Assembly (NCBI RefSeq): GCF_036898095.1
Contig: NC_090746.1
Span: forward strand, 53,473,907 to 53,537,906
DNA: 64,000 bases
Direction: 5' to 3'
DNA from: Palaemon carinicauda
Lineage: Eukaryota > Arthropoda > Malacostraca > Decapoda > Palaemonidae
This document shows, one piece after another, positions 1-11,110 of this stretch. A program made the position numbers and the translations under genes. Each line of letters starts with the position of its first letter. The first letter of the stretch is position 1. Below the pieces are notes generated by a model, which was not told the origin of the DNA, made no database searches, and saw only the letters and a list, made by a program, of their open reading frames with translations.

Positions 1-481
1 GAAAAATAAAAAGCTGAAAAAGGGCCAATTAATTTCTTTAATCCAGACGATGAAGAATATGACTACTTCCGTTTGTTGAGACAAATGCAAGAGAACGCTG
101 GAACCACGAAAACAGAAGATAAGAAGTTTCAGGCCCTAAAGATAAAAGGATGATAACGAGAAATGATAAAGCGTAAGGCTTACATCACTGGAGAAGAAGA
201 GAAAAGAAGAATCTTTCGTTTTTAAGGGAAATAAATTTGACGGATCTCAAGGGTAGACGAAAGTCTTTAAGAGAAATAATTTGGTAAATGTTACAGAACT
301 GAACGTAGAGACAGAAAAGGGCGGAGGTTGTCATGATGTAAATGAATTAAAAAAAAACAGTTCAGACTTTCATGTCTGTGTAGACTGTAGAGATTGATAC
401 GAAGATAGGATGGCGGCGATATATGAAAAAATAATCTCCCTATACGATAGAGAGAGAGTCTGGCTATATATGCATATACAG

Positions 482-483
<2 letters not shown>
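1..483. other. Unassigned sequence at window start
   Basis: No gene or repeat family recognised. Positions 10-153 on the plus strand stay open for about 47 codons, with a plausible acidic composition (FNPDDEEYDYF), and end in a stop. The stretch is too short, and too close to the window edge, to call a gene. Confidence 0.4.

Positions 484-548
<65 letters not shown>
484..548. repeat. (TA)n microsatellite
   Basis: Uninterrupted TA dinucleotides, about 32 units. The array ends exactly where the mariner-like terminal sequence (CAGGGTGGGGCAC) begins, so the transposon may have inserted at a TA site in or beside the array. Confidence 0.95.
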
Positions 549-551
<3 letters not shown>

Positions 552-1080
552 GGTGGGGCACAAAAAGAAGGACAAAAAATAAACTTAGATTTTCTAAGAA
601 AATAGTTTTTTCTTTGTTATTTTTAGATGAGGTAGACAGAAAATCTGCAAGTTTTGTCTGACAGCAGAATGGACCACTACGGTCACTTTTCAGTGGAAGA
701 GAGGATCAGGATTATGGAGCTGTATTTTGCAACTAAGTCGCCTGCACTGGTTCAAAGACAGTTTTGACGCAAACATCCTGAGAAGAAAATTCCACATCCT
801 CATACTCTCATATGCTTGGTAGAAAAGTTCATAAACCCTGGAAGTGTGTTTAAGAACAACAAAGGCCATTGTGGTTCAAAAGTCACAGAGAGGACGCCAG
901 CAATCATTACAGATGTCAAGAACCACTTGCAAAAGTTGCCCCGCAAGTCCACCAGACGGCTGTCACAGGAAGTGGGCATTTCCAGGACATCTGTGCACCG
1001 AAACATTCACATAGACTTAAAGCTTTTTCCTTACAAGGTCAAGATTCTTCAAGCACAAACCAAAACCAACAAGCATTCTG
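549..1080 (+). pseudogene. Mariner-like transposase N-terminal relic
   Basis: A terminal-repeat-like CAGGGTGGGGCAC at 549 is followed by a coding remnant from ATG 669. It reads with an in-frame TGA at 765-767 to about 1080. The protein resembles the paired helix-turn-helix DNA-binding half of mariner/Tc-type transposases of the DUF4817 kind: FSVEERIRIMELYFA near the start, then STRRLSQEVGISRTSVHR, then LKLFPYKVKILQAQT. The catalytic DDE/D half and the 3' end are missing. The sequence passes into a LINE fragment on the other strand at about 1080-1095. Family assignment rests on remembered motif similarity. The element is inactive. Confidence 0.7.
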
Positions 1081-1094
1081 GTAAGCAAACTTTG

Positions 1095-1395
1095 CAAGTC
1101 CTGTGGTGTTCTGCATCATCAGCATACTCTGTGTCAGCTAATTTCCTATCACCAATCCAATCCAATCCTTCTCCACCATCTCTGACTGTTCTATGCATTA
1201 CAAAATTCATGAGGAGGATAAACAACATGGGTAACAACACATTCCCTTGGAGTACTCCGCTGTTCACTGGAAATTCCTTTGATAGGATGGATTCCACTGA
1301 CATTAACTTTACACTTGCTATGCTCATGAACAAACTTAATCAAATTTAAATATGTAAGAGGAACTCCATAACAACTCAGGGCTCTCCACAAAATT
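1095..1395 (-). pseudogene. Non-LTR reverse transcriptase fragment (minus strand)
   Basis: Read on the minus strand from about 1394, the sequence gives LWRALSCYGVPLTYLNLIKF and then, one frame over, PVNSGVLQGNVLLPMLFILL and EYADD. These match the central block of a LINE reverse transcriptase, including the G-x-LQG motif and the YxDD catalytic box. The frame shifts inside the block. The fragment lies head to head with the plus-strand LINE fragment at 1473-1672, across an A-tract. It could be the inverted middle part of that same copy. Confidence 0.7.
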
Positions 1396-1420
1396 GGCTA
1401 GTGGCCAATGATGAAAATGG

Positions 1421-1472
<52 letters not shown>
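1421..1472. repeat. Poly(A) tract, 52 nt
   Basis: An uninterrupted run of A between two LINE fragments of opposite orientation. The poly-lysine reading frame across it is an artefact. It may mark the 3' tail of an older insertion. Confidence 0.95.
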
Positions 1473-1476
<4 letters not shown>

Positions 1477-1672
1477 GGGATCTGACTAATTGCAATAATT
1501 ACAGAGGCATCACACTTACGTCAGTTGTCATGAAAATATACAGTATGCTTATTCTAAAGAGACTAGAGAGAAAGATTAATGAAAAGCTGAGAGATGACCT
1601 AGCCGGATTTAGAAAAGGTAGAAGTTGTACTAACCAAATTTCCATTTTAAGACATGTGCAACCGATTACTTA
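1473..1672 (+). pseudogene. Non-LTR reverse transcriptase N-terminal fragment
   Basis: The reading frame gives NCNNYRGITLTSVVMKIYS and LAGFRKGRSCTNQISILRH. These are the first two conserved blocks of RTE/BovB-like LINE reverse transcriptases (NYRGI and AGFRxGRSCxxQI). It stops at about 1670 with no downstream RT blocks in this orientation. The next expected blocks are found at 1395-1095 on the opposite strand, which suggests rearrangement of one copy. It is a relic without start, catalytic box or 3' end. Confidence 0.75.
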
Positions 1673-1673
1673 A

Positions 1674-1800
1674 AAATTTTATAATGATGCTAAGAAAAGA
1701 CCCACCTACTCCCAAGCGTTTGATCTTGGTCTCATGGTTATTAAGACGATCAAAGGCATCACCAGAATCTAGGATAATCATTCGAACTTCCTGACCACAG
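1674..1800 (-). pseudogene. Short LINE reverse transcriptase fragment
   Basis: On the minus strand, about 1795 to 1675 reads FDCGQEVRMIILDSGDAFDR followed by KRLGVGGSFLSI. This resembles the VxLDxSxAFDxVNH and GxxGxFL blocks of Jockey-like reverse transcriptases. It is a different LINE family from its neighbour at 1473-1672. Sequence on either side is not clearly coding. The call is tentative because only about 40 codons are recognisable. Confidence 0.5.
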
Positions 1801-2074
1801 TCAAAGGATTTTTTTTTATCAATAACAAAAGATGGCCCTGAGAAGTGTCTAAAAAAGGAGGTTATTGTAAGAGGGATTCTAATAAGTCAAAAACATACAC
1901 ACCAAAGGGAGGCCATAAAATAGCAATGGTGTAATCAAAGTTACTGGTAAAAGAGGTGAATTTGAGATCGGGAAATATGAGTTTGTTAACCAAGTACTCT
2001 GACATACTAATAGGGATAGTGATAGCTGTCAATTTCATAAGTCACCCCATGTTAGGGGAGACGACTCATTGTTG

Positions 2075-2076
<2 letters not shown>
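1801..2076. other. Unassigned spacer
   Basis: AT-rich sequence with no recognisable gene or repeat. The minus strand may extend the Jockey-like relic, but I could not follow a frame. Confidence 0.4.
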
Positions 2077-2161
<85 letters not shown>

Positions 2162-2219
2162 AGTATATATATAATATATATGATATATATATATATACTG
2201 TATATATATAGATAATATA

Positions 2220-2270
<51 letters not shown>

Positions 2271-2304
2271 TTTATGTATGTATGTATGTGTATGTATATA
2301 TGTA

Positions 2305-2345
<41 letters not shown>
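2077..2345. repeat. Compound (TA)n and (TATG)n array
   Basis: TA repeats interrupted by AA, GA and CTG variants at 2138-2225, and by a TATG-type stretch at 2270-2306. The interruptions suggest an old array or several slippage-derived blocks. Confidence 0.95.
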
Positions 2346-2348
<3 letters not shown>

Positions 2349-2349
2349 A

Positions 2350-2437
2350 ATTTCTACCTCATACTTGAGATCGAACCCTAGCCCCTTCTAATGAAAGGCC
2401 AGGGGCTAGGGTTCGATCCCAAGTATGAGGTAGAAAT
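2350..2437. repeat. Fold-back repeat with tRNA B-box-like arms
   Basis: Arms at 2350-2386 and 2401-2437 are complementary over 37 bases with one obvious mismatch and a 14-base loop. Each arm carries GGTTCGATCCC or a near copy, which resembles the B box / T-arm of a tRNA promoter. No full tRNA can be folded from it. It sits between two TA arrays. Confidence 0.85.
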
Positions 2438-2475
2438 CTATTTCTATTTGAGCACGATATTGCGTTGATATTTAT

Positions 2476-2477
<2 letters not shown>

Positions 2478-2556
<79 letters not shown>
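2478..2556. repeat. (TA)n microsatellite
   Basis: About 39 uninterrupted TA units between the fold-back repeat and a LINE 3' relic. Confidence 0.95.
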
Positions 2557-3067
<511 letters not shown>

Positions 3068-3350
3068 TCATTCCACCCAACAATTTTGAAGGTACAATCT
3101 GCCACAGTGGATAGTGGAAGCCATGGCTGAGTGGTACAACACTCGGTTCATGTTAGCTAGGCATATGATAAAGCAAATCTCTCCTGGCCTGTTATCCAGC
3201 ACTCTCTCAACTGTGTGAGTTGGGGCACATTAATCTTTTCCAACCAATGCATTCAAAGGAGCAAAGGGTATGACGAAAACATCTATTCACACCAATCAAT
3301 AGGGGAATTCCTTAAGCAAATCTTGACAAACCAGAGATGTGTATGCTGTG

Positions 3351-3364
3351 GGGGGGGGGGGGGG
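3351..3364. repeat. Poly(G) run
   Basis: Fourteen consecutive G residues just upstream of a LINE relic. Confidence 0.9.
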
Positions 3365-3379
3365 TTTGCATGATAGGAA

Positions 3380-3700
3380 CACCACTGCTTGACAGATTGG
3401 AAAATTATGAAATACGAAGAATCACAGGCATAGTAAAGATTACAGAAGTGATAAGAGTTCCACGACTGAGATGGTATGAGCATATGTTGAGGAAGGATGA
3501 TGAGCAAGGAGTGAGGAGGGCTTAAGAGGAATCTGTTGAAGGTAGAACATCGAGAGGGAGGCAGAGAATTAGAGGGTGAGATAAGGTGAAGGATGATATG
3601 AAGAGGAGAGGTTGGGTAGAAGATGATGCCTGTGAGAGAAGGCATTAGAGAGGGCGCATCAGGCAACCGACCCCTTAATGGAGGGATAACGGTGGGAAAG
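3380..3700 (+). pseudogene. LINE 3' end relic
   Basis: The plus strand reads RLENYEIRRITGIVKITEVI, then VPRLRWYEHMLRKDDEQGVR, then after stops GRTSRGRQRIRG and DDMKRRGWVEDDA. This is the carboxyl end of an RTE-like LINE protein (LRWYGHVLR, GRPKRRW, VKEDM). In-frame stops at about 3523 and later make it non-coding. No RT catalytic core is present upstream, where a poly(G) run starts. Confidence 0.7.
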
Positions 3701-3950
3701 AAGAAGAAGAATCAATAGCTTTTCTGTTTAACTGTCTCTGAACTGGACATAGTATAATATGATGGAAGGCAGATGTAAAAAAAAAAAAAGACAATAATGA
3801 AAGTAATCTAAAACTATTTACCCAAAGTAGCTCATAGAAATATTATTGAATGAAGAATAACTCGTGAATAGCTTAAAATCAAGTCAAAAGTAATATGATA
3901 AAAAATTAGAAGTTGAAACTGAGAAATGTATCAAAAAAGAAAAACCTTAA

Positions 3951-3952
<2 letters not shown>

Positions 3953-4031
<79 letters not shown>

Positions 4032-4038
4032 CGTGTGA

Positions 4039-4121
<83 letters not shown>
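3953..4121. repeat. (AT)n-(GT)n-(AT)n compound microsatellite
   Basis: AT units 3953-4010, GT-rich units 4011-4046, TA units 4048-4121. The tyrosine/isoleucine frames across it are artefacts. Confidence 0.95.
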
Positions 4122-4122
<1 letters not shown>

Positions 4123-4738
4123 CCTATCTTGACCGTTGGCTAAAGTAAGCTATATACAGTATGGGGCAGTCAGAAATTAGATAATTCTTAGGACTGACAA
4201 CCTTCCAAGTTACAAGGAAACCACTGATAGTCCCATGGTTCAATTATATGTAAGGAAAGGAATAATTCAAGACAAAATCAAGTGTCTTGAATTTACAGAG
4301 TATGCCCACATTAGGCATAAATCTTACGTGGATAGAAAGAATGTTGGACTAATTTTTTTTTGTTCCCTTAGAAGGAGGCTAAAATCATGAGCTACAAACA
4401 TTGCCAAAAATAAAATATTTACAGAGGATGAATATGTGCTATAATGTAATATAGTGGTAAAGAATATTCTATAAACAATACGTATTAAATGCAGAACTTC
4501 GTCGCGAACGATATCAAAGGCCAAGCCCAAACAAGGCGTCCCTGTACTCACATGCTCAGACATGCACAAACAACTGCCATGTGCAATGCACACGGGATAT
4601 CTCGATTCCTTAAAAGTCTTGTAATCCTATTCGTTTTCAACTGAAACTTTTCCGACCTTGTCAACAAAATCTATGGGAATAAATTCCCTTGTGATGTTGT
4701 GGGAGCAGAAAAGTAATAAAGAGAAGAGGTTGGTGATT

Positions 4739-4739
<1 letters not shown>
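4122..4739. other. Unassigned sequence
   Basis: No coding frame, transposon motif or structured repeat recognised. Confidence 0.5.

Positions 4740-4787
<48 letters not shown>
4740..4787. repeat. (TG)n microsatellite
   Basis: About 24 uninterrupted TG units. Confidence 0.95.
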
Positions 4788-4791
<4 letters not shown>

Positions 4792-5833
4792 TGTCTTGCC
4801 TTATGCAAGACACGGGCTCTTGCTTTGGCAGCCCGTGTGATGGCTACTGCATTTAACCTATTTATATAGATGAGATGATTGTCACTAATAGATTTCATAT
4901 TCATGCATTTATGCGTCATAGCTAGAAGGTGGTTAATCAAGAGAGTTGTTAGAGACATATTGCTTGACATTTGATAAAATAACAAGAGATTTAGCTTGAA
5001 AGAAGTTGAAAATGACAAAGAAAATTGGTCGAATGGAATGAACATTGGTCAATAGTTGAATGGGGGGATGGATAAAAACTCTTCAGAATCATTTACTAAA
5101 TTATTTCTTCTCTTAATGTAAATTAAGTCTCTAAAACATAAAATGGTTCATCTTACTTTTCATTAAGTATATAAATCGCATATATACCTTTTGTGAAATG
5201 ACGTAACATTTCATGGGACGATGGAGACAGGACCAACGTAGTTTCAACGTTGTTTCGTCGATTCTGAAGAAAGTTATCAAGTGACAACGTTTCAAAACGT
5301 TATGTAATCAATAGACCTAATATCTACAACGAATGAAAATGTTTTGAGTTCATTGTGAGAAACTAAATCTTAACAAATGGGAGATTGAATCATGGACGTA
5401 TTTACTTTTAGACTTATTATGAACATTGTCAGCATAAATGAAAATGTGCATTGTAACTGTACGATGACAGAATAAGAAGCAATGATTCCAGCATTAACTT
5501 TGAATAAGATCTTGAATAAATAAAAGATCTAATTAAGAGAATAATAAATGAAAAAATTACTAAGCCAAGGGCACTGCATCATACTGCATGATAGTTGAAG
5601 GTGTGTAGTAATTGATATTACAGAAGATTAGTTTGTCTTTTTAGTAAAAGTATTTCTTTTATAAATGGCTGCTCTGTTGCAAAACTGTTCTGTGATTTTT
5701 CTCTATGCCGATATTCTAAAAGATTAATTTTCCAAGTTTTATTCATGATTGCATATACATAACTCGAAAAAATATTGGCTGCGTATCCAATGAAATCTTG
5801 ACCAAAGTTCCTTAAATGATTATTTTCATTGTC

Positions 5834-5835
<2 letters not shown>
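4788..5835. other. Unassigned AT-rich sequence
   Basis: About 1 kb without a convincing reading frame or repeat. I see ordinary intergenic-looking DNA only. Confidence 0.5.

Positions 5836-5872
<37 letters not shown>
5836..5872. repeat. Poly(T) tract, 37 nt
   Basis: An uninterrupted T run. It could be the tail of a minus-strand retroposon, but I recognise no retroposon body on either side. Confidence 0.9.
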
Positions 5873-5874
<2 letters not shown>

Positions 5875-6591
5875 AAATTACGAATCATAATTCGTCTTTA
5901 CCTAGATATAAGGTGTTTGTCAATTCAACGCTTACATGCAACACTAGATTGTGCACGAAAGATTTGATTTTATACATCCAATCGTTCAGTTAATGCCTCA
6001 ATCCTAAGGATTGTCTCAAAGCTAGACAGACACTGGGACAGGCGCTATCTGTTCTCAGAGCAATCAAGAGGAACTATGTTATGGTAATGCAGTGGGGATG
6101 AAGCAAATGTCGGCATAAAGGCTATGTCAAGATAATAACCCAGATGAAATTATAAGATATAGTAACCCAAAGCATTAGAAATCCTGTTGATCTGTTTCAG
6201 AGAAATGTAAAAACCTAATTGATTCCCTTCCACCAGAATCAGACGTCCTCGAATAATTCAGCCTCCAGGTAAATGATCACTAAAATCTCATTCAAAGATT
6301 CTCGATGATGAGGTCAATGAAATGTCTTAATTAAACGGTCTATGGTTAAAGAATTAACCTAAGGACAAAGGTCAATGTGTCAAGCAATCCAGTGATAAAC
6401 CTATCTTTAAGAAGAATAAGAAGTCCGCGTCATGAGAAACAGGAGTAGGAAGAAAGAAAGTCACTGAACTTAAATGGTATCCTACGAGTAAATATTGGAT
6501 GAAGTGGCTTAACTGGTTTTAGGATATTTACTGAAAAGAGCATGAACTTCATACTTCAGCTTACCACAACAGTCCAAAATAGTAGACCTAC

Positions 6592-6593
<2 letters not shown>
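5873..6593. other. Unassigned sequence
   Basis: No gene or known repeat seen. Confidence 0.5.

Positions 6594-6668
<75 letters not shown>
6594..6668. repeat. (GA)n microsatellite
   Basis: About 37 uninterrupted GA units. Confidence 0.95.
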
Positions 6669-6670
<2 letters not shown>

Positions 6671-7180
6671 TTACGATGTAGAGGAAGAAGAACGAGAGAT
6701 GACTTAAGAGTATCATCTCTGGTCAAAGAAATGACCTTAAATTCCGTCCTACTGAGAAGAAAGGCAAAAGATGAAACCATTATAAACAGAAAAGCGGACC
6801 GCCAAACAGGAGAATAAAGTCTGTCAACAGCTGGTAGGTCTAATGTACATGTTTATATAGGCACAAACTTCACCGTCTGGAACCAGGGACCAAAAAGGCA
6901 ACAGTCTGTTGATACAGATTGAAGAAAATATTCATTACATATAAGGCCAACGTAATATCATAAGAAAACTGTGCATGTATGAGACCAGTACTACTAACTG
7001 ACGTGATATAGTCCACATTGGGATTCGGGACACAAGCAGACACATAAAAAAAGTAAAGTTAGATAATAATTCTATCGTTTATCTTTTTAATTTAGAGGGA
7101 AAAGAATTTGACCCCTATTTATTTCTATAATTGTGTACACGACCCGTCAAAATTATGGCATCTGCTCAGCGTGACAGCAA

Positions 7181-7182
<2 letters not shown>
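6669..7182. other. Unassigned sequence
   Basis: No gene or known repeat seen. Confidence 0.5.
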
Positions 7183-7244
<62 letters not shown>

Positions 7245-7258
7245 GTGTGTGTGTGTGT
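7183..7258. repeat. (AT)n then (GT)n compound microsatellite
   Basis: AT units to about 7241, then TG units. Confidence 0.95.
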
Positions 7259-7374
7259 AGATAATCAGATAGATGGATAGATATCCTGAAACTTGCTCTT
7301 TATAATATAGAGGAGGATAAGATAGGCATTAGTTAAAAAAATATATATTTTGCCATTTGTAATACCGTAATAGG

Positions 7375-7378
<4 letters not shown>

Positions 7379-7431
<53 letters not shown>
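7379..7431. repeat. (CT)n microsatellite
   Basis: About 26 CT units, uninterrupted. Confidence 0.95.
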
Positions 7432-7439
<8 letters not shown>

Positions 7440-7595
7440 AATGAGGATAGAATTAGTGATTTCATAAGTCAGTGTCGGCTCTCTTCATGAAATATGACGA
7501 TTATTGGGTCGATGGATATCATTTACAAATTAGAATTTTATTGTAAAATGAAAAACTGTAAGTTGAAAACTATTTTGAAATGCTGGGTCTACTTT

Positions 7596-7600
<5 letters not shown>

Positions 7601-7656
<56 letters not shown>
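7601..7656. repeat. (AG)n microsatellite
   Basis: Twenty-eight AG units. It is the reverse orientation of the CT array 170 bases upstream, so the pair could form a hairpin. Confidence 0.95.
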
Positions 7657-7660
<4 letters not shown>

Positions 7661-7702
7661 ATTAGAATGTCGGTTGTCCTTAAATATTGTTAGGTGTTCT
7701 GT

Positions 7703-7705
<3 letters not shown>

Positions 7706-7763
<58 letters not shown>
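7706..7763. repeat. (AT)n then (GT)n compound microsatellite
   Basis: About 20 AT units then about 9 TG units. Confidence 0.95.
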
Positions 7764-8195
7764 CAGCCCATTATCCTTCCTAAAATATGTACATTATCAT
7801 TTTGTATTGGACCTATCCTCTCTTTCAGGATACCAATGACCTTACTGTCCAAAAGTTTCCCCACTGTGTCAGACGATATTTCCCCGGCCAATTATTCCTT
7901 GCTCCCACCAAGTCGAGAAAATAGCTTACGTTCCCTTTTCTTGTCCCTGTTTTTCGGTCTGTCCGTTTTTCTGTCTGCCTGTATCATCTGACGTCAGCAA
8001 GGTATGTCGTAAAAGCAATAATTAAGTATCGTTCACACGATATCAGTAAGATTTTATGGTTAGGCGGCATTGAAAATCAAAATTGCCTGATTTGACTTTT
8101 GTGATTATGAGATTAACGGTATGATATCCTTCTTGAAGAGAATGAATTTACAGTATATGTGTGGATATATAGCCCACATTCATACCAACACGATT

Positions 8196-8198
<3 letters not shown>
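7764..8198. other. Unassigned sequence
   Basis: No gene or known repeat recognised. A pyrimidine-rich open stretch at 7764-7991 has no recognisable protein motif. Confidence 0.4.
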
Positions 8199-8286
<88 letters not shown>

Positions 8287-8306
8287 TATACATATATATA
8301 TGTATA

Positions 8307-8338
<32 letters not shown>

Positions 8339-8339
8339 A
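8199..8339. repeat. (CT)n then (TA)n compound microsatellite
   Basis: CT units to 8237, then TA units with a few ACATA interruptions. Confidence 0.95.
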
Positions 8340-8829
<490 letters not shown>

Positions 8830-8835
8830 TGAAAG

Positions 8836-9500
8836 GTAGTAGGTTGGCCAGGGCACCAGCCGCCCGTTGAGATACTACCGCTAGAGTTATGGGGTCCTTT
8901 GACTGGCCAGACAGTACTAAATTGGATCCTTCTCTCTAGTCACGGTTCTTTCTCTTTGCCTACCCATACACCGAGTAGTCTGGCTTATTCTTTACAAGTT
9001 CTCCTCTGTCCTCATACACCTGACAACACTGAGATAACCAAACAATTTTTCTTCTCTTAAGGGGTTAACTACTGCACTGTAATTGTTCAGTGGCTACTTT
9101 CCTCATGGTAAGGGTAGAAGAGACTCTTTAGCTATGGCAAGCACCTCTTTTAGGAGAAGGACACTCCAAAATCAAACCATTGTTCTCAAGTCTTGCATAG
9201 TACCATAGCCTCTGTACCCTGGTCTTCCACTGTCTTGGGTTAGAGTTCTCTTGCTTGAGGGTACACTCGGGCACACTATTCTATTTAATTTCTCTTCCTC
9301 TTGTTTTGTTAAAGTATTTATAGTTTATATTGGAAATATTTATTTTTGTTGTTGCTATTCCTAAAATATTTCATTTTTCTTGTTTCCTTTCCTCACTGGG
9401 CTATTTTCCTTGCTGGGGCCTCTGGGCTTATATATAAGCATCCTGCTTTTCCAACTAGGGTTGTAGCTTAATAATAATGATAATAATAATAACAACAATA
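8836..9500 (+). repeat. AAT-tailed interspersed repeat, copy 1
   Basis: About 660 bases recurring at 12255-12922 in the same orientation and, 5'-truncated, at 42186-42720 in reverse. It starts near GGTTGGCCAGGGCACC, contains shared blocks such as GGGGTTAACTACTGCACTG, and ends in CCAACTAGGGTTGTAGCTTA followed by (AAT)n-like units. Several frames contain stops, so it appears non-coding. The simple-sequence 3' tail fits a SINE or a short non-autonomous LINE derivative. I did not find a clear tRNA promoter in it. Confidence 0.85.
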
Positions 9501-9716
9501 TGTATGATAAAGGCCACCTTCATGTATGATTATGGCTAACTTAGAATACGGCAGTGTGAGGGGGGTTGCAGGAGGCCGATAGCCCCCCCCCCCCCCTTTA
9601 GCTAAGTAAGTAAGGACACGGCTTGCAGGTTAGGTTAGGAGGAAAGTTGAGGTTAGATGATATCCATTTTTAATCCACAAGGGAAGAACTGACCGCTGAT
9701 ATACAAAAATTCTCCA

Positions 9717-9718
<2 letters not shown>

Positions 9719-9799
<81 letters not shown>
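9719..9799. repeat. (AT)n microsatellite
   Basis: About 40 AT units. A 14-base poly(C) run lies upstream at about 9583-9596. Confidence 0.95.
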
Positions 9800-9801
<2 letters not shown>

Positions 9802-10032
9802 AGAGATTTCTCGAGTGCCATATGTGGATGAGATCATGATGAGGGTAGATGGAGATCGTTCAGCTAGGCTCCACAAGGCACCAGAAAAGTTGGTAGACCC
9901 AGGCCTACATGGCCGAGGGCTATGAAGCGCAAAGTAGGAGAAGATGAATGGAGAAGTATTAAGTTAAAACCTCAAGGGTGAGAGAGACGACTGGTGAAAT
10001 CTAACCGAGGACTTTTGCCTCCATAGGCGGAG

Positions 10033-10038
<6 letters not shown>
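9800..10038. other. Possible degraded repeat between TA arrays
   Basis: Purine-rich sequence with short open frames, for example one reading VDGDRSARLHKAPEKLVD. It may be the tail of a LINE, but I cannot match it to conserved blocks. Confidence 0.3.

Positions 10039-10123
<85 letters not shown>
10039..10123. repeat. (TA)n then (TG)n compound microsatellite
   Basis: About 33 TA units then about 9 TG units, followed by CGCGCGCG at about 10146-10153. Confidence 0.95.
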
Positions 10124-10650
10124 ACATGCGTGAGTGCGTTTGTACGCGCGCGCGTTCTTTTGCGTAAATTCTGGTGGTACTGGTTACATTATATCGAGAA
10201 TTACTATAGTAACCGTCTTATCTACTTTTCTATCATTCCAAGGCACTTCTTGCCCATTTTTTTCGCCAGTATCTCAATCTAGCAAACACATCTTTATGGA
10301 TCCAAATATTTAACTTTAATTTAGTATCCCCTGGTAGATGGCGTAGATCTGTCACTCCCTATAAGAGTTTACCTAGATGTTAGATCGTTCTAGAACGAAT
10401 ACACCTTATGTGTTGTGAGGGTCAGGGGCCGAGTAAAAAAACATTATCAGGGTAAAACAACCAAATTTGTTGAACTCTTCTCTTTCGCCCAGGAGGATAT
10501 AGTGTAGGATTTGTCAATGAACTTAGATTACTCCTCAAATTGGAATGCAAAAGAAACCTTAGTAACTTGTGAAGTTGCCTATACTTTTTTACTGTTTTTT
10601 CAAGAACTTTTCTTAATCAAAATTTTATGATAATTGGACCCTATGACCTT
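10124..10650. other. Unassigned sequence
   Basis: No gene or repeat recognised. Confidence 0.5.
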
Positions 10651-11110
10651 TGACTAGATCCGTTTTCTGTGTTGTATGTTTGTCCATCCTTTACAGTTTT
10701 CGGGGCCTCTCCCTCCTGTAGGGATCGGGAACCCCCGATGACCCCCAAGGAGCCCTAGAGCCCATCCCCTCCCACCCACCCGTTGTCTATGTTGTGTTAC
10801 GCAGATGGAACGTTCTCTTGTCACGGACCACAGCGACACACACCACCCGAAGACAAAATGACCAAATTTGCCCTTTAGTCAGCGACCATTCTTTATTGTC
10901 GACTTACAGGTGAGTGAGTGAAGGTATCCTTCGTTGATGTGAATCGTGAGGAAGAGCGGCTGCTTACGACTTAAGCTCGAAACGAGACTCTAAATTTGAT
11001 GTTTTGCTTTAGTCGGGTAGCGGAGTGATGAGAAGACTGCTCTTCTTGTGCGCATGCGCTTCCGTGTGATGTGGGTCTTGGGAGCGGTAACTTCGAAATG
11101 ACGTTCGTGT
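10651..11110 (+). promoter_or_regulatory. Candidate GC-rich promoter-like island
   Basis: The sequence is noticeably richer in G+C and CpG than its flanks. It contains a splice-donor-like CAGGTGAGTGAG near 10908, a TGCGCATGCGC palindrome near 11050 that resembles an NRF1 site, an ETS-like CTTCCG just after it, and a CRE half-site-like TGACG near 11100. No coding exon is recognisable nearby. The regulatory role is inference from motif clustering; an unrecognised repeat with these motifs is equally possible. Confidence 0.25.

Noticed and set aside
10..153. Short acidic open frame at the window start as a host exon
   Set aside because: About 47 codons, no recognised domain, no clear splice signals, and context cut by the window edge.
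291..575. Open frames rich in alternating Tyr and Ile across TA arrays, here and at about 2035-2311, 8612-8839 and 9630-9925
   Set aside because: They are translations of dinucleotide repeats with no conserved protein sequence.
1401..1673. Poly-lysine protein start upstream of an RT fragment
   Set aside because: The lysines come from the A-tract; only the part after 1473 is LINE-derived.
2370..2440. A functional tRNA gene
   Set aside because: Only a T-arm-like sequence is present; no acceptor, D-arm or anticodon structure can be formed.
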